Shown here in pieces: positions 6,634 to 14,481 of a DNA stretch of 47,037 bases; position 1 is the stretch's first letter; the number at the start of each line of letters is the position of its first letter. Under the pieces are notes generated by a model that saw only the letters and a program-made list of their open reading frames with translations, searched no databases and was not told the origin of the DNA. This DNA comes from Verrucomicrobiales bacterium (GTDB lineage: Bacteria; Verrucomicrobiota; Verrucomicrobiia; Verrucomicrobiales; DEV007). Both the position numbers and the translations under genes were made by a program. The stretch lies in assembly GCA_016795385.1 (NCBI GenBank), contig JAEUHI010000044.1, forward strand, positions 1 through 47,037, given 5' to 3'.

Positions 6634-8004
6634 TCAATTCGCCACCAGATCGTAGCCGCGCCACTCGCGCACGGTGACTTCGGCGAACTCGCCCACGGGC
6701 AGGTCGGCGGGCACGAAAACGGTGCCATCGACCTCGGGCGCATCCATCTCACCACGGCCCTGGCCGGGCGTATCGACGAGGACGCGGAGCTTCTTCCCGA
6801 CCTGCTCGCGGTTCCGCTCTTCGGCGAGTTTTTCGAGACGGCGCATCGCCTCGTTCCACCGCTTCTTGCGCGTCATGTGATGGATCTGGCCGTCGTGTTT
6901 GGCGGCACGGGTGCCTTCCTCGCGCGAGTAGTTGAAAACGGAGGCGCGCTCGAAACGGGCCGTGTCGAGGAACTCGAGGAGTTCGGCGAAATCCTCATCG
7001 GTCTCCCCGGGGAATCCGACGATGAAGGTGGTGCGCAGGGCGAGGCCGGGGATGCCTTCGCGCATGCGGCGGACGAGATCGCGGATGTAGGCTCCGTCGG
7101 TCTCGCGTTTCATCGCGCCGAGCATGCGGTCGGAGATGTGCTGCAGCGGCATGTCGACATAGCGGGCGACCTTCGGACATTCCGCGATGGTCTGGATGAG
7201 CTCGTCGCTCCAGTGGGCCGGGTGGGTGTAGAGGAGGCGGATCCAGAAATCGCCCTCGATCGCATTGAGGGCGCGGAGCAGACTCGCGAGCGATTCACCG
7301 CGCGAGGAATCGACGCCGCTCCGGGGATTGGGCCGCTGGCCTTCCCACCGGTCCATGCCGAAATAGGTCGTGTCCTGCGAAATGAGATTGATCTCCTTCA
7401 CGCCCGACTTCACGAGGGCCTCGGCCTCTTTCACGACGGACTCGAGAGTGCGCGAGCGGTGTTGGCCGCGGATCTTCGGGATGATGCAGAAGGAACAGGG
7501 GTGGTTGCAGCCCTCGGCGATCTTGATGTAGGCGCTGTGTTTCGGCGTTAGACGGAAACGCGGGGTGTCGTAATCAGGGATGTATTTCGGCGAAGCGGTG
7601 ACGAAATTCTCCGAATGGGGATCCTCGTCCTTGCCGACGAGATCGCGGATCACGGGAGCGACCTGGGTGATCTGGTCGAGCCCGATGAAGGCATCGACTT
7701 CGGGCATGAGCCCGGGCAACTCCTTCGAGAAACGCTGCGAGAGACAACCCGCCACGATGATCTTCTGCCGGGGACGCGAAACCTCGCGATCGTCGACCGC
7801 CTCGTGGATCGCGTTGATGCTTTCCATCTTCGCCTGATCGATGAAGGAACAGGTGTTGATGATGAGCACGTCTGCGAGCTCCGGCTCGGGCGTCATGACC
7901 ATCCCGGCCTCCTGGAGGTGGCCGATCATGATCTCGGAATCGATGAGGTTTTTCGCGCAACCGAGCGAGACCAGACCGACCGTGGTTTTTCCGTCAACGG
8001 GCAT
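6634..8004 (-). CDS. rimO: Ribosomal protein S12 methylthiotransferase RimO
   Basis: 456 residues, normal for RimO. The N-terminal MTTase domain has the three Cys of the auxiliary 4Fe-4S cluster (C16 in SLGCAKN, C52 in NTCSF, C87 in AGCLSQ). The radical-SAM domain has C166-x3-C170-x2-C173 in EGCNHPCSFCIIP, followed by LISQDTTYFGMD. The C-terminal TRAM domain starts near residue 390. The enzyme adds a methylthio group to the conserved Asp of ribosomal protein S12. SLGCAKNLID and FCIIPKIRG are RimO-type rather than MiaB-type. The gene is 112 bases upstream of the M20-like gene and 84 bases downstream of the acyltransferase. Confidence 0.96.
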   Translation of the reverse strand: MPVDGKTTVGLVSLGCAKNLIDSEIMIGHLQEAGMVMTPEPELADVLIINTCSFIDQAKMESINAIHEAVDDREVSRPRQKIIVAGCLSQRFSKELPGLMPEVDAFIGLDQITQVAPVIRDLVGKDEDPHSENFVTASPKYIPDYDTPRFRLTPKHSAYIKIAEGCNHPCSFCIIPKIRGQHRSRTLESVVKEAEALVKSGVKEINLISQDTTYFGMDRWEGQRPNPRSGVDSSRGESLASLLRALNAIEGDFWIRLLYTHPAHWSDELIQTIAECPKVARYVDMPLQHISDRMLGAMKRETDGAYIRDLVRRMREGIPGLALRTTFIVGFPGETDEDFAELLEFLDTARFERASVFNYSREEGTRAAKHDGQIHHMTRKKRWNEAMRRLEKLAEERNREQVGKKLRVLVDTPGQGRGEMDAPEVDGTVFVPADLPVGEFAEVTVREWRGYDLVAN

Positions 8005-8088
8005 GGGAAGAAGAGATGAAAGTTGGACAATCCCGGAATCGCCGGGCCGGAAAGGTGCGCCATGTTGCGCCCTTCGGCAAGCGCGGCC

Positions 8089-10074
8089 TCATCGGGCGGA
8101 CCCCGCGGCGCGGAAGATCTCCTCGAAGAGCGGCGCGAGGAGCATCGATCCGTAGGGGGAAAGGTGGTCGCGATCGAGATAGAGGGCCTTGCCGTCGCGC
8201 ACCATCGGCACGATGCCCCGTTCATCGGTGAGGAGCGGCAGAGGATCGAGGAGGGTCGCTCCCGCCCCGGCGACGGCCCGGGCGAGGATTTCGTTCTCGA
8301 AGCGGTCGCGCTCGCGATTCACTTTGGCGGTCCAGGCGAGAGCGTCGGAGGTCTCGCCCCGCAGGGTGATGCGGGCGAGAGCCTCGGGCACCCGATGCGG
8401 CTGCTGGGGCACGGCCTGCATCACGGTGACGCGGCAACCGAGCGAGCGCAGGGTCTCGACGGTGGAGGGAAAGCGGCGGAAAAAGACCTCGATCGCCTCC
8501 TCGGGCTCGTCGGACCGCTCCTCGCCGTCGCGGAGGATGCGGTCGAGCTCGCCACCGCTGCGTCCGGTGAGATACATGGGCCATTTGCCGATGATGATGA
8601 CGTCATGGAATCGCTCGGCCCGGATCAGCTCGAGGACCTGCTCCGCATGGACCATCTCATCGGCTCCCCTCCCCGCCGGATAGGCACCGAGCACGGGCGG
8701 CACTCCCGCCATCGCCGCGACGGTGACCTTCACGCGGTGCGTTTTGCCGAGTTCGTCGAAAAGGCGGGTTAGGGCGAGGGCATGGCTGTCGCCCCACACG
8801 AGCAGGCCCGGACCATCCGCCGCGAGATCGCCGAGGCGCGGCGGGCCGCCTTTTTCCTCCCACTGCCCGATCGTGGCGATTTTCGGACGCAGGATCTCAT
8901 CGATCCCGAAACGACCAAGCTGCGGAAAGCGTCCCGGCAGACCTCCGGTGCTTTCAAAGAGCCAGCCGGTCGCCGCGACCCAAAGCACGCCGATGCCGGC
9001 CGCGATGGCCAAAGCCCGCGGGCCCGCAAGACGCCGCCGCGACCGCACGGGATTCTCGATCCAGCGGTAGGTCAGCCAGGCGAGCAGAAATGAAAGCCCG
9101 ATCATCGCGGCGATCCCCGCAGGCGTCGCGTCGTCGATGCACCAGTAGCTGAAGAAGGCGAGGCAGGGCCAATGCCAGAGGTAGAGCGGATACGAGAGGC
9201 GGCCGATCGCGACCAAAGGCGGCAGGGCGAGCCATCGTCCGGATCGCGTCAACTCCGCGGAATTGGCCAGGAGAAACAAGGCCGCGCCCAGACAGGGCAC
9301 CAGAGCGGCTGAGCCGGGAAAAGGCGTGTTTGGCCCGAAAAGGATCGCCGAAAGACCGATCATCGCGAGGCCGCCGAAGCCGAGCAGTTCGCGTGCGACC
9401 AAGGGAATCCGCGATGCCAGCCGCGGCACGAGAGCGAGGAAAATGCCGAGATTCAGCTCCCAGATCCGGGCCGGCAGGAGGAAGAAGGCGAACTCGGGCT
9501 CGCGCGGCGTCGTGTAGAGGCACAGCGCGAAGGAAAGAACCCCTAACACCACCACAAACATCCGCGCTGTCCGGCGTCCTTTTGCCAGCAGGGGCGGCAG
9601 GATCAACGGGAAAAAGAGGTAAAACTGCTCCTCCACCGCGAGCGACCAGGTGTGCAGGAGCGGCTGCCATTCGGACTCGGGTTCGAAATACCCGCTGCGC
9701 TCCCAGAAATGGAAATTCGCGGTGAAGGTCGGCTGGGCGAGGAGCGATTCGCCGTAGCCCTCGAGATGATCGGGGATCAGGACAATCATGGCGACGATGG
9801 TCGTGACCACGATCATCGCGAACCAGGCGGGAAAAAGTCGACGGAGCCGGTGCTCCCAGAAGGTGACGAGGCGGAAGTTTCCCCGCTCGCGCTCGCGGAC
9901 CACGATCGAAGCGATGAGGTAGCCGGAGATCACGAAGAAGACATCGACACCGACATATCCGCCCGGGAGGAGCGCCTCCGCGTGATAAAGGATCACCGAC
10001 AAGACCGCGAGGGCGCGGAGCCCGTCGATCTCGGGTCGGTAAGACAAGGTCGGGGCCGGCGTTTGCGATTCCAT
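8089..10074 (-). CDS. OafA/YrhL-type O-acyltransferase with C-terminal SGNH domain
   Basis: 661 residues from the ATG at 10074; the longer frame begins with a TTG at 10101. The N-terminal acyltransferase-3 domain opens with YRPEIDGLRALAVLSVILYH and GGYVGVDVFFVISGYLI, and continues with LLHTWSLAVEEQFYLFFP and about ten membrane helices to residue 350. The C-terminal periplasmic domain has the SGNH nucleophile block LLVWGDSHALAL near residue 427 and the closing Asp-His pair in DRDHLSPYGS. Such two-domain enzymes O-acetylate cell-surface polysaccharides or peptidoglycan, passing the acyl group from the membrane domain to the SGNH domain. It starts 31 bases after fabF. The target polymer is unknown. 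Confidence 0.92.
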   Translation of the reverse strand: MESQTPAPTLSYRPEIDGLRALAVLSVILYHAEALLPGGYVGVDVFFVISGYLIASIVVRERERGNFRLVTFWEHRLRRLFPAWFAMIVVTTIVAMIVLIPDHLEGYGESLLAQPTFTANFHFWERSGYFEPESEWQPLLHTWSLAVEEQFYLFFPLILPPLLAKGRRTARMFVVVLGVLSFALCLYTTPREPEFAFFLLPARIWELNLGIFLALVPRLASRIPLVARELLGFGGLAMIGLSAILFGPNTPFPGSAALVPCLGAALFLLANSAELTRSGRWLALPPLVAIGRLSYPLYLWHWPCLAFFSYWCIDDATPAGIAAMIGLSFLLAWLTYRWIENPVRSRRRLAGPRALAIAAGIGVLWVAATGWLFESTGGLPGRFPQLGRFGIDEILRPKIATIGQWEEKGGPPRLGDLAADGPGLLVWGDSHALALTRLFDELGKTHRVKVTVAAMAGVPPVLGAYPAGRGADEMVHAEQVLELIRAERFHDVIIIGKWPMYLTGRSGGELDRILRDGEERSDEPEEAIEVFFRRFPSTVETLRSLGCRVTVMQAVPQQPHRVPEALARITLRGETSDALAWTAKVNRERDRFENEILARAVAGAGATLLDPLPLLTDERGIVPMVRDGKALYLDRDHLSPYGSMLLAPLFEEIFRAAGSAR

Positions 10075-10105
10075 GAGGTTCGCCCGCCGGGGAATCGGCA
10101 ACCGA

Positions 10106-11353
10106 TCAACCGTCGAAACGCTCGACGAGGAGCGAGGCGTTGTGCCCGCCGAATCCGAAGGAGTTCGTGAGGGCGCGGCGGATCTTCACCTCGCGTGCGG
10201 TGTGCGGCACGTAGTCGAGATCGCACTGAGGATCGGGTTGGTCGAGGTTGATCGTGGGAGGGATGATGCCCTCGTTGATCGCCTTGACGCAGGCCGCGAG
10301 CTCGACGCCGCCGGCGGCACCGAGGAGGTGGCCGGTCATCGACTTGGTCGAACTGACAAGGAGTCCGTTTTTCGCGTAGTCGCCGAAGACACGCTTGATC
10401 GCCTTCGTTTCGCAGACGTCGCCAAGTCCGGTCGAGGTGCCGTGGGCGTTGACGTAGCCGACCTCTTCGGGATTGAGCTTGGCGTGCTTCAGGGCCATCT
10501 CCATGCAGCGGCGGGCGCCGTCGCCCTCGGGATGCGGCGAGGTGAGGTGGTAGGCGTCGGCCGAGACACCGTAGCCGGTCAGTTCCGCGTAGATGCGGGC
10601 ACCGCGGGCCTTGGCATGCTCCAGCTCCTCGATCACGACGACACCGGCGCCTTCGCCCATGACGAAGCCATCGCGGTCCACATCAAAGGGACGCGAGGCG
10701 CGCTCGGGCTCGTCATTGCGCATCGAGAGAGCCTTCATGTTGCCGAATCCGGCGAGGCCCATCGGACAGATCGTCGACTCGGAGCCGCCCGCGATGAAAG
10801 CGTCGGCATCGCCGTATTTGATCATGCGCCAGGCTTCCCCGATGTTGTGGTTCGAGGTCGCGCAAGCGGTGACGATGCACATGTTCGGCCCGCGCAGGTT
10901 GAATTCCATCGAGACCATCCCGCTCGAGATGTTCGCGATCATCATCGGGATGGTGAAGGGCGAGACGCGCGAAGGAGACTTTTCCAGCAGGTTGCGGTGC
11001 TGGGTCTCCAGCGTGATGAGGCCGCCGATGCCGCTGCCGACCATGCAGCCGAAGCGATCGAGATCCACCTTGTCGAGATCGACGCCGGAGTCGCGCATCG
11101 CCATCACCGATGCGGCCATGCCGAGCTGGGCGAAGGGATCGGCGCGACGGGCGTCCTTGGGATTCGAGAAAAAGGGCGCGGAATCGAAGCCGCGGATGAC
11201 ACCCGCGATCTTGCAATCGTAGTCGGCGAGGACGGGATCATCGATGCGCGAAACACCGCTCTTTCCGGAGATGAGGCTGCTCCAGAAAGTATCGAGATCG
11301 TGTCCAATCGGGGAGACGACTCCCATTCCGGTGATGACGACGCGGCGTTCCAT
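10106..11353 (-). CDS. fabF: 3-oxoacyl-[acyl-carrier-protein] synthase II
   Basis: 415 residues, the length of a complete KAS II. It starts RRVVITGMGVVSPIG. The nucleophile is C164 in IVTACATSNHNIGEAW, and the two active-site His are in YVNAHGTSTGLGD and KSMTGHLLGAAGG. It ends SFGFGGHNASLL. The enzyme condenses malonyl-ACP with a growing acyl chain in fatty acid synthesis. AGAAGA lies about 5 bases before the ATG. No acpP is adjacent, which is unusual because fabF often follows the carrier-protein gene. The downstream acyltransferase may share its message. Confidence 0.95.
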   Translation of the reverse strand: MERRVVITGMGVVSPIGHDLDTFWSSLISGKSGVSRIDDPVLADYDCKIAGVIRGFDSAPFFSNPKDARRADPFAQLGMAASVMAMRDSGVDLDKVDLDRFGCMVGSGIGGLITLETQHRNLLEKSPSRVSPFTIPMMIANISSGMVSMEFNLRGPNMCIVTACATSNHNIGEAWRMIKYGDADAFIAGGSESTICPMGLAGFGNMKALSMRNDEPERASRPFDVDRDGFVMGEGAGVVVIEELEHAKARGARIYAELTGYGVSADAYHLTSPHPEGDGARRCMEMALKHAKLNPEEVGYVNAHGTSTGLGDVCETKAIKRVFGDYAKNGLLVSSTKSMTGHLLGAAGGVELAACVKAINEGIIPPTINLDQPDPQCDLDYVPHTAREVKIRRALTNSFGFGGHNASLLVERFDG

Positions 11354-11493
11354 TTTTCTTCTGTTTTCGAGAGGGGGTGACGGCTAAACTCAGCGTGCTT
11401 CCAAGTCAATGCAAGACGATTTCTCCCCGTCGAAAAGCGCTCGAATGCCCATCCTTTCCGGGAAAAACGGCCCTTTCCGGGGCCTCCGGAGCC

Positions 11494-11733
11494 TCAGATT
11501 TCGATGATGCGCTCGCGCTCGTTCATCGCGCCGCAGCGGGGGCATTCGGCGAGATCGTGGCTTGAGGGATCCTCGAAGACATGGTCGCAGATGCCGCAGA
11601 TGACGAAATGTTTCCGCCGCCGGTTTTCCCGCCCTTTCCGGAAGACCTCCGCGGCCAGCCAGGCGAAGAAGAGGGCGCAGAGGATCCCCACGAGATAAAC
11701 CGCGATCATTCCATCCAGCGTGACGGGGAACAT
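11494..11733 (-). CDS. Small membrane protein with a C-terminal zinc ribbon
   Basis: 79 residues. One hydrophobic helix (about residues 8-28, DGMIAVYLVGILCALFFAWL) is followed by a very basic stretch (RKGRENRRRK) and a zinc ribbon built from CGICDHVF and CPRCGAMNERE (C-x2-C, then C-x2-C). The basic stretch puts the ribbon in the cytoplasm. This form is typical of tiny PVC-group proteins of unknown role. It lies between the ExbB-ExbD-TonB-like operon and fabF, all on the minus strand, with 72 bases and 140 bases on either side. Function unknown. Confidence 0.8.
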   Translation of the reverse strand: MFPVTLDGMIAVYLVGILCALFFAWLAAEVFRKGRENRRRKHFVICGICDHVFEDPSSHDLAECPRCGAMNERERIIEI

Positions 11734-11805
11734 GGGCAGAGGGAGGGTGAAAACGGGATAAACGCGGATCGCGGGGCGCCACTTTGCACCGGTCCGGCGG
11801 GCCGG

Positions 11806-12519
11806 TCAACCGCCGCCGAGCTCGATCCAGCCGGTCGCAGGGCCGGGCGCGGGCTGGAAACGCAGGATCGATTCGATGACCGAGGCGAGGTCGCGCTTCT
11901 CGGATTCCTCAAGGGCGGCCTCGACGGTACTCACCTTCACCTCGCCCCCTGGGGCGATCTCGAGGGTGAGACGGGCGGCGGGGAGTTCCTCGGCGAGGGC
12001 GAGGTAATCGTGCAAAATCGACCAAGGCGCGAGCGGCCGGCCGGCCAGGGCGGGATCGATCTTCACCGGCACCACCGGCGTCCCCTGCCCCGGATCGGTC
12101 GCGGGCAAGGGCTGGGGCAGGCCCGGGCCGGAGGTCATCGAAGGTGGCGGGAGGAGGGCGAGTTCCGTCTTCTGGAAAGCTGGCGTGAAACGGACCCGGT
12201 GCGACTCCAGCCTCACCCGCTCCTCCGCCTGGGCCGACGGCGGCATCAGGAAAATGGTGCGGTCGGCGAGCCGTTGCAGGACCGAGCGGGTCGCCGGATC
12301 ATCGGATTTCATCACCAGGATCCCGTCGGGCTCGGGCTCGACGCGGACCGGCGACGGATAGACGACCTTGAAAAGGTAAAAGCCCGATCCGTGGATGAGG
12401 ATGGAGAAAAAGAGGAAGGCCGTGAGATGCACCCAGATGCGTTTTTCGCGGGCCCAGTTGAAGACCTTGCCCCGCTCATCGGGCTCCTCTTCCACCGCTG
12501 CTCTGCCAAAGAAGCCCAT
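11806..12519 (-). CDS. TonB-like energy-transducing protein
   Basis: 237 residues. A cytoplasmic N-terminus of 30 residues is followed by one membrane helix (about 31-52, SILIHGSGFYLF) with Ser and His at TonB-like positions, a Pro-rich middle (PPPSMTSGPGLPQPLPATDP) and a C-terminal domain with LTLEIAPGGEVKVSTVEAAL and ESILRFQPAPG, which fits the TonB C-terminal fold. It is the third gene after exbB- and exbD-type genes with 12 bases spacing, so it likely works as their periplasm-spanning arm. No TonB-dependent receptor gene is in the window. The gene is more divergent than typical tonB. Confidence 0.72.
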   Translation of the reverse strand: MGFFGRAAVEEEPDERGKVFNWAREKRIWVHLTAFLFFSILIHGSGFYLFKVVYPSPVRVEPEPDGILVMKSDDPATRSVLQRLADRTIFLMPPSAQAEERVRLESHRVRFTPAFQKTELALLPPPSMTSGPGLPQPLPATDPGQGTPVVPVKIDPALAGRPLAPWSILHDYLALAEELPAARLTLEIAPGGEVKVSTVEAALEESEKRDLASVIESILRFQPAPGPATGWIELGGG

Positions 12520-12531
12520 CGCGCGCGCCCT

Positions 12532-12936
12532 TCACTGGGCCTCCATTTTCGTGGCGAAAGAGACCTCGAATCCCGCATCGAGCACCAGTCTCGCGATGCC
12601 CATGACGACTCCGTAGGAGACCGCCTCATCGCCGAGGATGACGACCTGGTTCGAGCGTTTCACCGCATCGCCCAGCTTGCCCTGGAGCGAGGTGAGGCTG
12701 ACGCGTTCGTCGTTGAAATAAAATTCGCCTGTCTCGTTCGGGATCAGGGTGATGATGTGCGCGTCCTCCGCCGAAGGCAGGGACGAGGAGGAAGCCGGCA
12801 GCTTCACCTCCACTCCGGACTTGAGGACCAGGTTCGACCCGAAAAGGAAAAAGATGATCAAGAGGAGGATCACGTCCATCAGGGGTGCCGTGTAAAGCAT
12901 CCCGGAGCGGTCGGACAGCGTCGATTCCAGTTTCAC
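12532..12936 (-). CDS. exbD: ExbD/TolR-family biopolymer transport protein
   Basis: 134 residues. One N-terminal membrane helix includes PLMDVILLLIIFFLFGSNLV, with the membrane Asp needed for proton coupling, and a periplasmic domain ends in VVMGIARLVLDAGFEVSFAT, the usual ExbD end. It partners with the ExbB-type channel encoded 10 bases upstream to use the proton gradient for force transfer through a TonB-like protein. Whether the system is of the TonB or the Tol type cannot be decided from this gene alone. No tolA, tolB or pal gene is nearby. Confidence 0.9.
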   Translation of the reverse strand: MKLESTLSDRSGMLYTAPLMDVILLLIIFFLFGSNLVLKSGVEVKLPASSSSLPSAEDAHIITLIPNETGEFYFNDERVSLTSLQGKLGDAVKRSNQVVILGDEAVSYGVVMGIARLVLDAGFEVSFATKMEAQ

Positions 12937-12946
12937 GATCCTCGGG

Positions 12947-13627
12947 CTAGTTCGCCGCTTCGGAGACTCCGTTTTCCTCCTCTTTCTCGACCGGGCGGAT
13001 CGAGATGATGTCGGAGGGCATCGCGCGCAGGTCGCAGATCGTGTTCACGATCTCGATCCCGGCGCTCTCCATGTCGTGCATCAGGCTCTTCGCATGGGCA
13101 CGGAGGTGGGAATAAAAGACAAAGGCCGGGATCGCCACCATGAGCCCGGCGGCAGAGGTGATGAGCGCCTCATAGACGCCCTGCGAGATCTCCGCGACCG
13201 TCGCAAAGCCGCCCACCGCGTTGATCTGCACAAAGGTGTCGACGAGGCCGAGGACCGTGCCGAGCAGACCGATGAGCGGGGCGATGTAAGCCACCGTGAG
13301 GAGCACGGCGAGGTGTTTCTCCAGCTTCGGCACTTCGAGCTGACCGCTTTCCTGCACGATCTCCTTCAGCTCCGTGCGGGGCGAGGCGTAACGCCGGATC
13401 GCCGAATGAATGACGCGCGCGGCCGGACCCGGCGTGGCGGCACACTCCGAAAGAGCCTCGGCGTAGGCTTTGTTTTTGATCAGATTCCGGAGACCGAAGA
13501 GCAAGTCGCCCACATCGATGCGCGCCCGGTGGAAATAGAAGAGACGCTCCAGGAAAATGGCGATGGCGATGACGGAACAGCCGAGCAAAAGCCACATCAG
13601 CGGGCCGCCTTTGGTGATCAAATCCAT
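12947..13627 (-). CDS. exbB: MotA/TolQ/ExbB proton-channel protein
   Basis: 226 residues with three membrane helices: GPLMWLLLGCSVIAIAIFLE near the N-terminus, then LTVAYIAPLIGLLGTVLGLV and YEALITSAAGLMVAIPAFVF. The segment PLIGLLGTVLGLVDTFVQIN is the conserved family core. It is the first gene of a three-gene operon with exbD and the TonB-like gene. The start at 13627 has no obvious Shine-Dalgarno. Divergent transcription from the plus-strand gene at 13776 leaves 148 bases of shared control region. Confidence 0.92.
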   Translation of the reverse strand: MDLITKGGPLMWLLLGCSVIAIAIFLERLFYFHRARIDVGDLLFGLRNLIKNKAYAEALSECAATPGPAARVIHSAIRRYASPRTELKEIVQESGQLEVPKLEKHLAVLLTVAYIAPLIGLLGTVLGLVDTFVQINAVGGFATVAEISQGVYEALITSAAGLMVAIPAFVFYSHLRAHAKSLMHDMESAGIEIVNTICDLRAMPSDIISIRPVEKEEENGVSEAAN

Positions 13628-13733
13628 GGTCGAAAAAATTCGTTCCGGTGGCCGAAACCGCCCAGCCGGGAAAAGGAATACGTAACACAGGATGCAGCGC
13701 GAGCCAAGCGCTTAAGATCATCGCGCGAAACGG

Positions 13734-13762
13734 TTGACGTTTTAGGTCTGCTGATATATAAT
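13734..13762 (+). promoter_or_regulatory. Near-consensus sigma-70-type promoter
   Basis: TTGACG at 13734-13739 and TATAAT at 13757-13762 are separated by exactly 17 bases in an AT-rich island within GC-rich DNA. The downstream ATG is at 13776, 13 bases past the -10 element, so a typical start site would give a leader of about 7 bases. Confidence 0.8.
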
Positions 13763-13775
13763 TTTCATAATTACA

Positions 13776-14363
13776 ATGAAGAGCAACCCGTCCAGCCGCC
13801 GATCCGACTCTCCCGCCACGGGCGTGAGGGCGATTTGGATTTGGCTGGCACTGGGCCTGTGTCTCCTCGCCGGACCGGCCCGCACCGAGGAGTCCCTCGC
13901 CTCCATCGCGAAATCCTATTTCCAAAAGGCGATCGACGCGGCCAAATCGGCCATTTCCGGAGAAGAAACGGAAGACGAAGGCGCCGAGATCTTCGAGGAC
14001 CCCGATCAAATCGCCTTGGAAGCAGCCCTCGCCGCCGGAAAGGCCGAGATTTTCCTGACCGAGGGGAACTACGATTTCACCCAATCCCGGTGGGGAGCCA
14101 AACCCACGCCCTATCAGTTGGAGGGGCTCGAACTCGTGCCGCTCGACGAGGCCCCGCTCACCGCCGGCGATGAGGCCGCCGGGATCGATCGACGGCTCAC
14201 CTACGAATTCCGCGCCAAGACCCATCGCCGTTTCCACGAGCAGACGGGCTGGGGGCGCTGGGTGCCGGGACTCCCTCCCCATCTCGACAACCTCACCCTC
14301 GTTCGCGAAAACGGCGTCTGGAAGGTCGCCTCGTCGCCTTCGTGGGCTTACTCGCTCAAGTAA
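13776..14363 (+). CDS. Secreted protein of unknown function behind a strong promoter
   Basis: 195 residues. A basic N-terminus and a hydrophobic segment (RAIWIWLALGLCLLAGPART) form a signal peptide with likely cleavage near residue 38. The mature part is acidic up to about residue 90 (ETEDEGAEIFEDPDQ) and ends in a compact segment with NGVWKVASSPSWAYSLK. No known domain was recognised. Because the promoter leaves only about 7 bases of leader, this ATG implies near-leaderless translation. An ATG further in would remove the signal peptide. The next gene, an oxidoreductase, is 118 bases downstream past a hairpin. Confidence 0.75.
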   Translation: MKSNPSSRRSDSPATGVRAIWIWLALGLCLLAGPARTEESLASIAKSYFQKAIDAAKSAISGEETEDEGAEIFEDPDQIALEAALAAGKAEIFLTEGNYDFTQSRWGAKPTPYQLEGLELVPLDEAPLTAGDEAAGIDRRLTYEFRAKTHRRFHEQTGWGRWVPGLPPHLDNLTLVRENGVWKVASSPSWAYSLK

Positions 14364-14367
14364 GCCC
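14344..14367 (+). terminator. Stem-loop at gene end
   Basis: GGGCTTAC at 14344-14351 and GTAAGCCC at 14360-14367 form a perfect 8-bp stem with an 8-base loop, overlapping the stop codon of the secreted protein gene. There is no T-run after it, so it could be a weak terminator, an mRNA-stabilising hairpin or chance. Confidence 0.4.
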
Positions 14368-14481
14368 GATTCCGCCCTTGCCTGCCCGGGCCGGAATCAC
14401 ATAACTTTCGTCCGTCCCGTTCAAGCGGACCCACCGGAGACGGATCACTCTTTCCGTCGATCCCCAAAATCCTTTCCCATC

